Notes under the pieces: model-generated
What the model was told of the DNA's origin: nothing
Databases searched by the model: none
What the model saw: only the letters and a program-made list of their open reading frames with translations
Source of the DNA: Sambucus nigra
Lineage: Eukaryota; Streptophyta; Magnoliopsida; Dipsacales; Adoxaceae
DNA: 64,000 bases
Direction of reading: 5' to 3'
Assembly: GCA_949130495.1 (NCBI GenBank)
Contig: CASBWL010000049.1
Location: 85,919-149,918, forward strand
Part shown: piece by piece, positions 62,581 through 64,000 of the stretch
How the letters are laid out: each line of letters begins with the position of its first letter
How positions within the stretch are numbered: position 1 is the stretch's first letter
Program-made: the position numbers and the translations under genes

Positions 62581-63103
62581 AACCTTAGAACTAAGAGCAT
62601 TTGTTATTTACATTACAAAATCAATTTAAAGACGTATTAAATAACCACGCACACGTACTAAGAACTCTAGCATATAAATGTATTTTCTAAACTTGCTCAT
62701 GGAGAATTAAAATAAGAAATAGAGATAAAAATTAGAAATAAAAAATAAAAAATAATTTTTTACAATTAAAGAGAGCCTAAGAGGCTGTTTAGTTGTGAAA
62801 AAATTGGGGTGTTTTCTAGAAAACGTTTTCTCTGGAGATAGAAAAATAGAAAATGTGTTCAAACAAGGTATTTTTTCAAATCAAAAAATAATTATCAATT
62901 TTTCCACAAAAATGGAATACATTTTTTTTTATATATTTTTATGTTTTATGTTTTAAAAGAGGGATCCATTTCTCTCATCCCATTTTAAAAGTGGGGATAA
63001 TATATTCCATATCTCCCATCCACCATACACATGGAGACCGATTTCTCTCATATTTCCTGTTTGTACCACATTTACACTCAGATTGTGAAAAAGAAATGTC
63101 ACA

Positions 63104-63725
63104 CCCAAAAAATTGATAAAAAGTCAAGAAAAATTAGAAAAAAATCCAAAAAGTGAATAAAACCCAAAAAATAACGAAAAAATACAGGAAGTGAATAAAA
63201 AGTTAAAAACCAAAAAAAAATGAAAAAATTCCAGAAAATGAATAAGAAGTCAAAAATAATGAAAACAATACACAAAGTGAATAAAACTCCAAAAATAATG
63301 AAAAAAATCATAAAATGAATAAAACCCATAAATAATGAAAAAAATTCAGAAAATGAATAAAACCCCAAAATAATGGAAAAAGAATCCAAAAAGTGAATAA
63401 AAACCCAAAAATAATGAAAACAATACAAAAAGTGAATAAAGCAGCCAAAATAATGAAAACAATCTAGAAAATGGATAAAAATCCCAAAAATAATGAAAAA
63501 AAAAATCCAAAAAGTGAATAAAACCACAAAGATAATTAAAACAAATAGAGAAAGTGAATAAAGCCCCAAAAATAATGAAAAAAATCCAGAAAATGTATAA
63601 AAACCCAAAAATAATGAAAAAAATCCAGAAAGTGAATAAAACCCCAAAAATAATGAAATAAAAATACCGAACATGAATAAAATTCCAAAAATAATGAAGA
63701 AAATCCAGAAAGTGGATAAAAAAGA
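63104..63725. repeat. 38-40 bp minisatellite, copy 2
   Basis: Same unit as 25668-26360, fewer copies. Runs without interruption into the sequence found after the gag-only element in copy 1 (31894), giving its empty site. Confidence 0.93.
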
Positions 63726-64000
63726 AAATAAATATTAACCCGGAATTAATTTGAGAAAACACCTAGAAATTTTTTAAAAAGTAAAAAACTTATTATTTAA
63801 GAAACAAATAACAGAAAATTAAAAATAGGCTCAAAAAATCAAAAAATAAATAAAATGATGAAAAAAAATACATAAAATAAATATTAGTCCCAGAATTAAT
63901 TTTAAAAAACACCAAAAAATAAAAAGCTCGGGAAATTAAAAAACACATAATGAATAAAATTCAGAAAAAGAATAAAAAAATAGAAAACAAATATTATCCC
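63726..64000. repeat. AT-rich imperfect tandem repeats, copy 2 (cut by window end)
   Basis: Matches 31894-32203. No gene. Confidence 0.75.

Noticed and set aside
63099..63762. Similar Phe-rich ORFs of 138-191 codons in copy 2
   Set aside because: Same minisatellite artefact as in copy 1.

Overview
This is plant nuclear DNA. It is AT-rich, dense in LTR retrotransposons, Helitrons, foldback elements and microsatellites, and holds one host gene with a plant-type intron: a two-exon Gfo/Idh/MocA oxidoreductase of the At4g09670 type at 33156-36522. I cannot name the species. I see no tRNA, rRNA, CRISPR or prokaryotic feature.

The main structure is a large direct duplication. Copy 1 (1 to about 32203) and copy 2 (37821 to at least 64000) are colinear and differ by about 2-3% in stretches compared by eye; the host gene lies between them. 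Both copies carry the same old layers: a Helitron, a nested foldback element, a (TC)(TA)(TG) microsatellite, a decayed Ty1/copia element on the minus strand, a decayed gag-only copia-like element, a LINE 3' end, two LTR remnants and a 38-40 bp minisatellite. Base 1 matches 37821 and the window end matches about 32203, so neither outer border is seen.

The copies then diverged by transposition and loss. In copy 2 the old copia is split by a full Tekay-like chromovirus (40686-52176), itself nested and deleted. In copy 1 the same site, with the same GTCCT target duplication, has only a solo LTR (2215-4065). Copy 1 gained two elements for which copy 2 has the empty site: a 10.6 kb Ty3/gypsy Tat-lineage element (5031-15683) and a 5.5 kb gag-only copia-like element (26366-31888, LTRs 13 mismatches in 880).

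The Tat element is the most informative part. Its gag-pol is on the minus strand in one frame broken by eight stop codons, and it has the extra archaeal-type RNase H typical of Tat. Between integrase and the 3' LTR it carries an opposite-strand gene (5816-8991) with canonical introns. The gag-only element has an intact 684-codon gag with three zinc knuckles and no pol; an older relative with the same design sits in both copies.

The region between the copies (32.2-37.8 kb) holds minisatellite DNA, the host gene with a 2.3 kb intron, and a run of Helitron 3' ends. The only gene likely to serve the cell is the oxidoreductase. I found no clearly new biological system; the antisense Tat gene and the gag-only lineage are the nearest candidates, and both belong to known categories.
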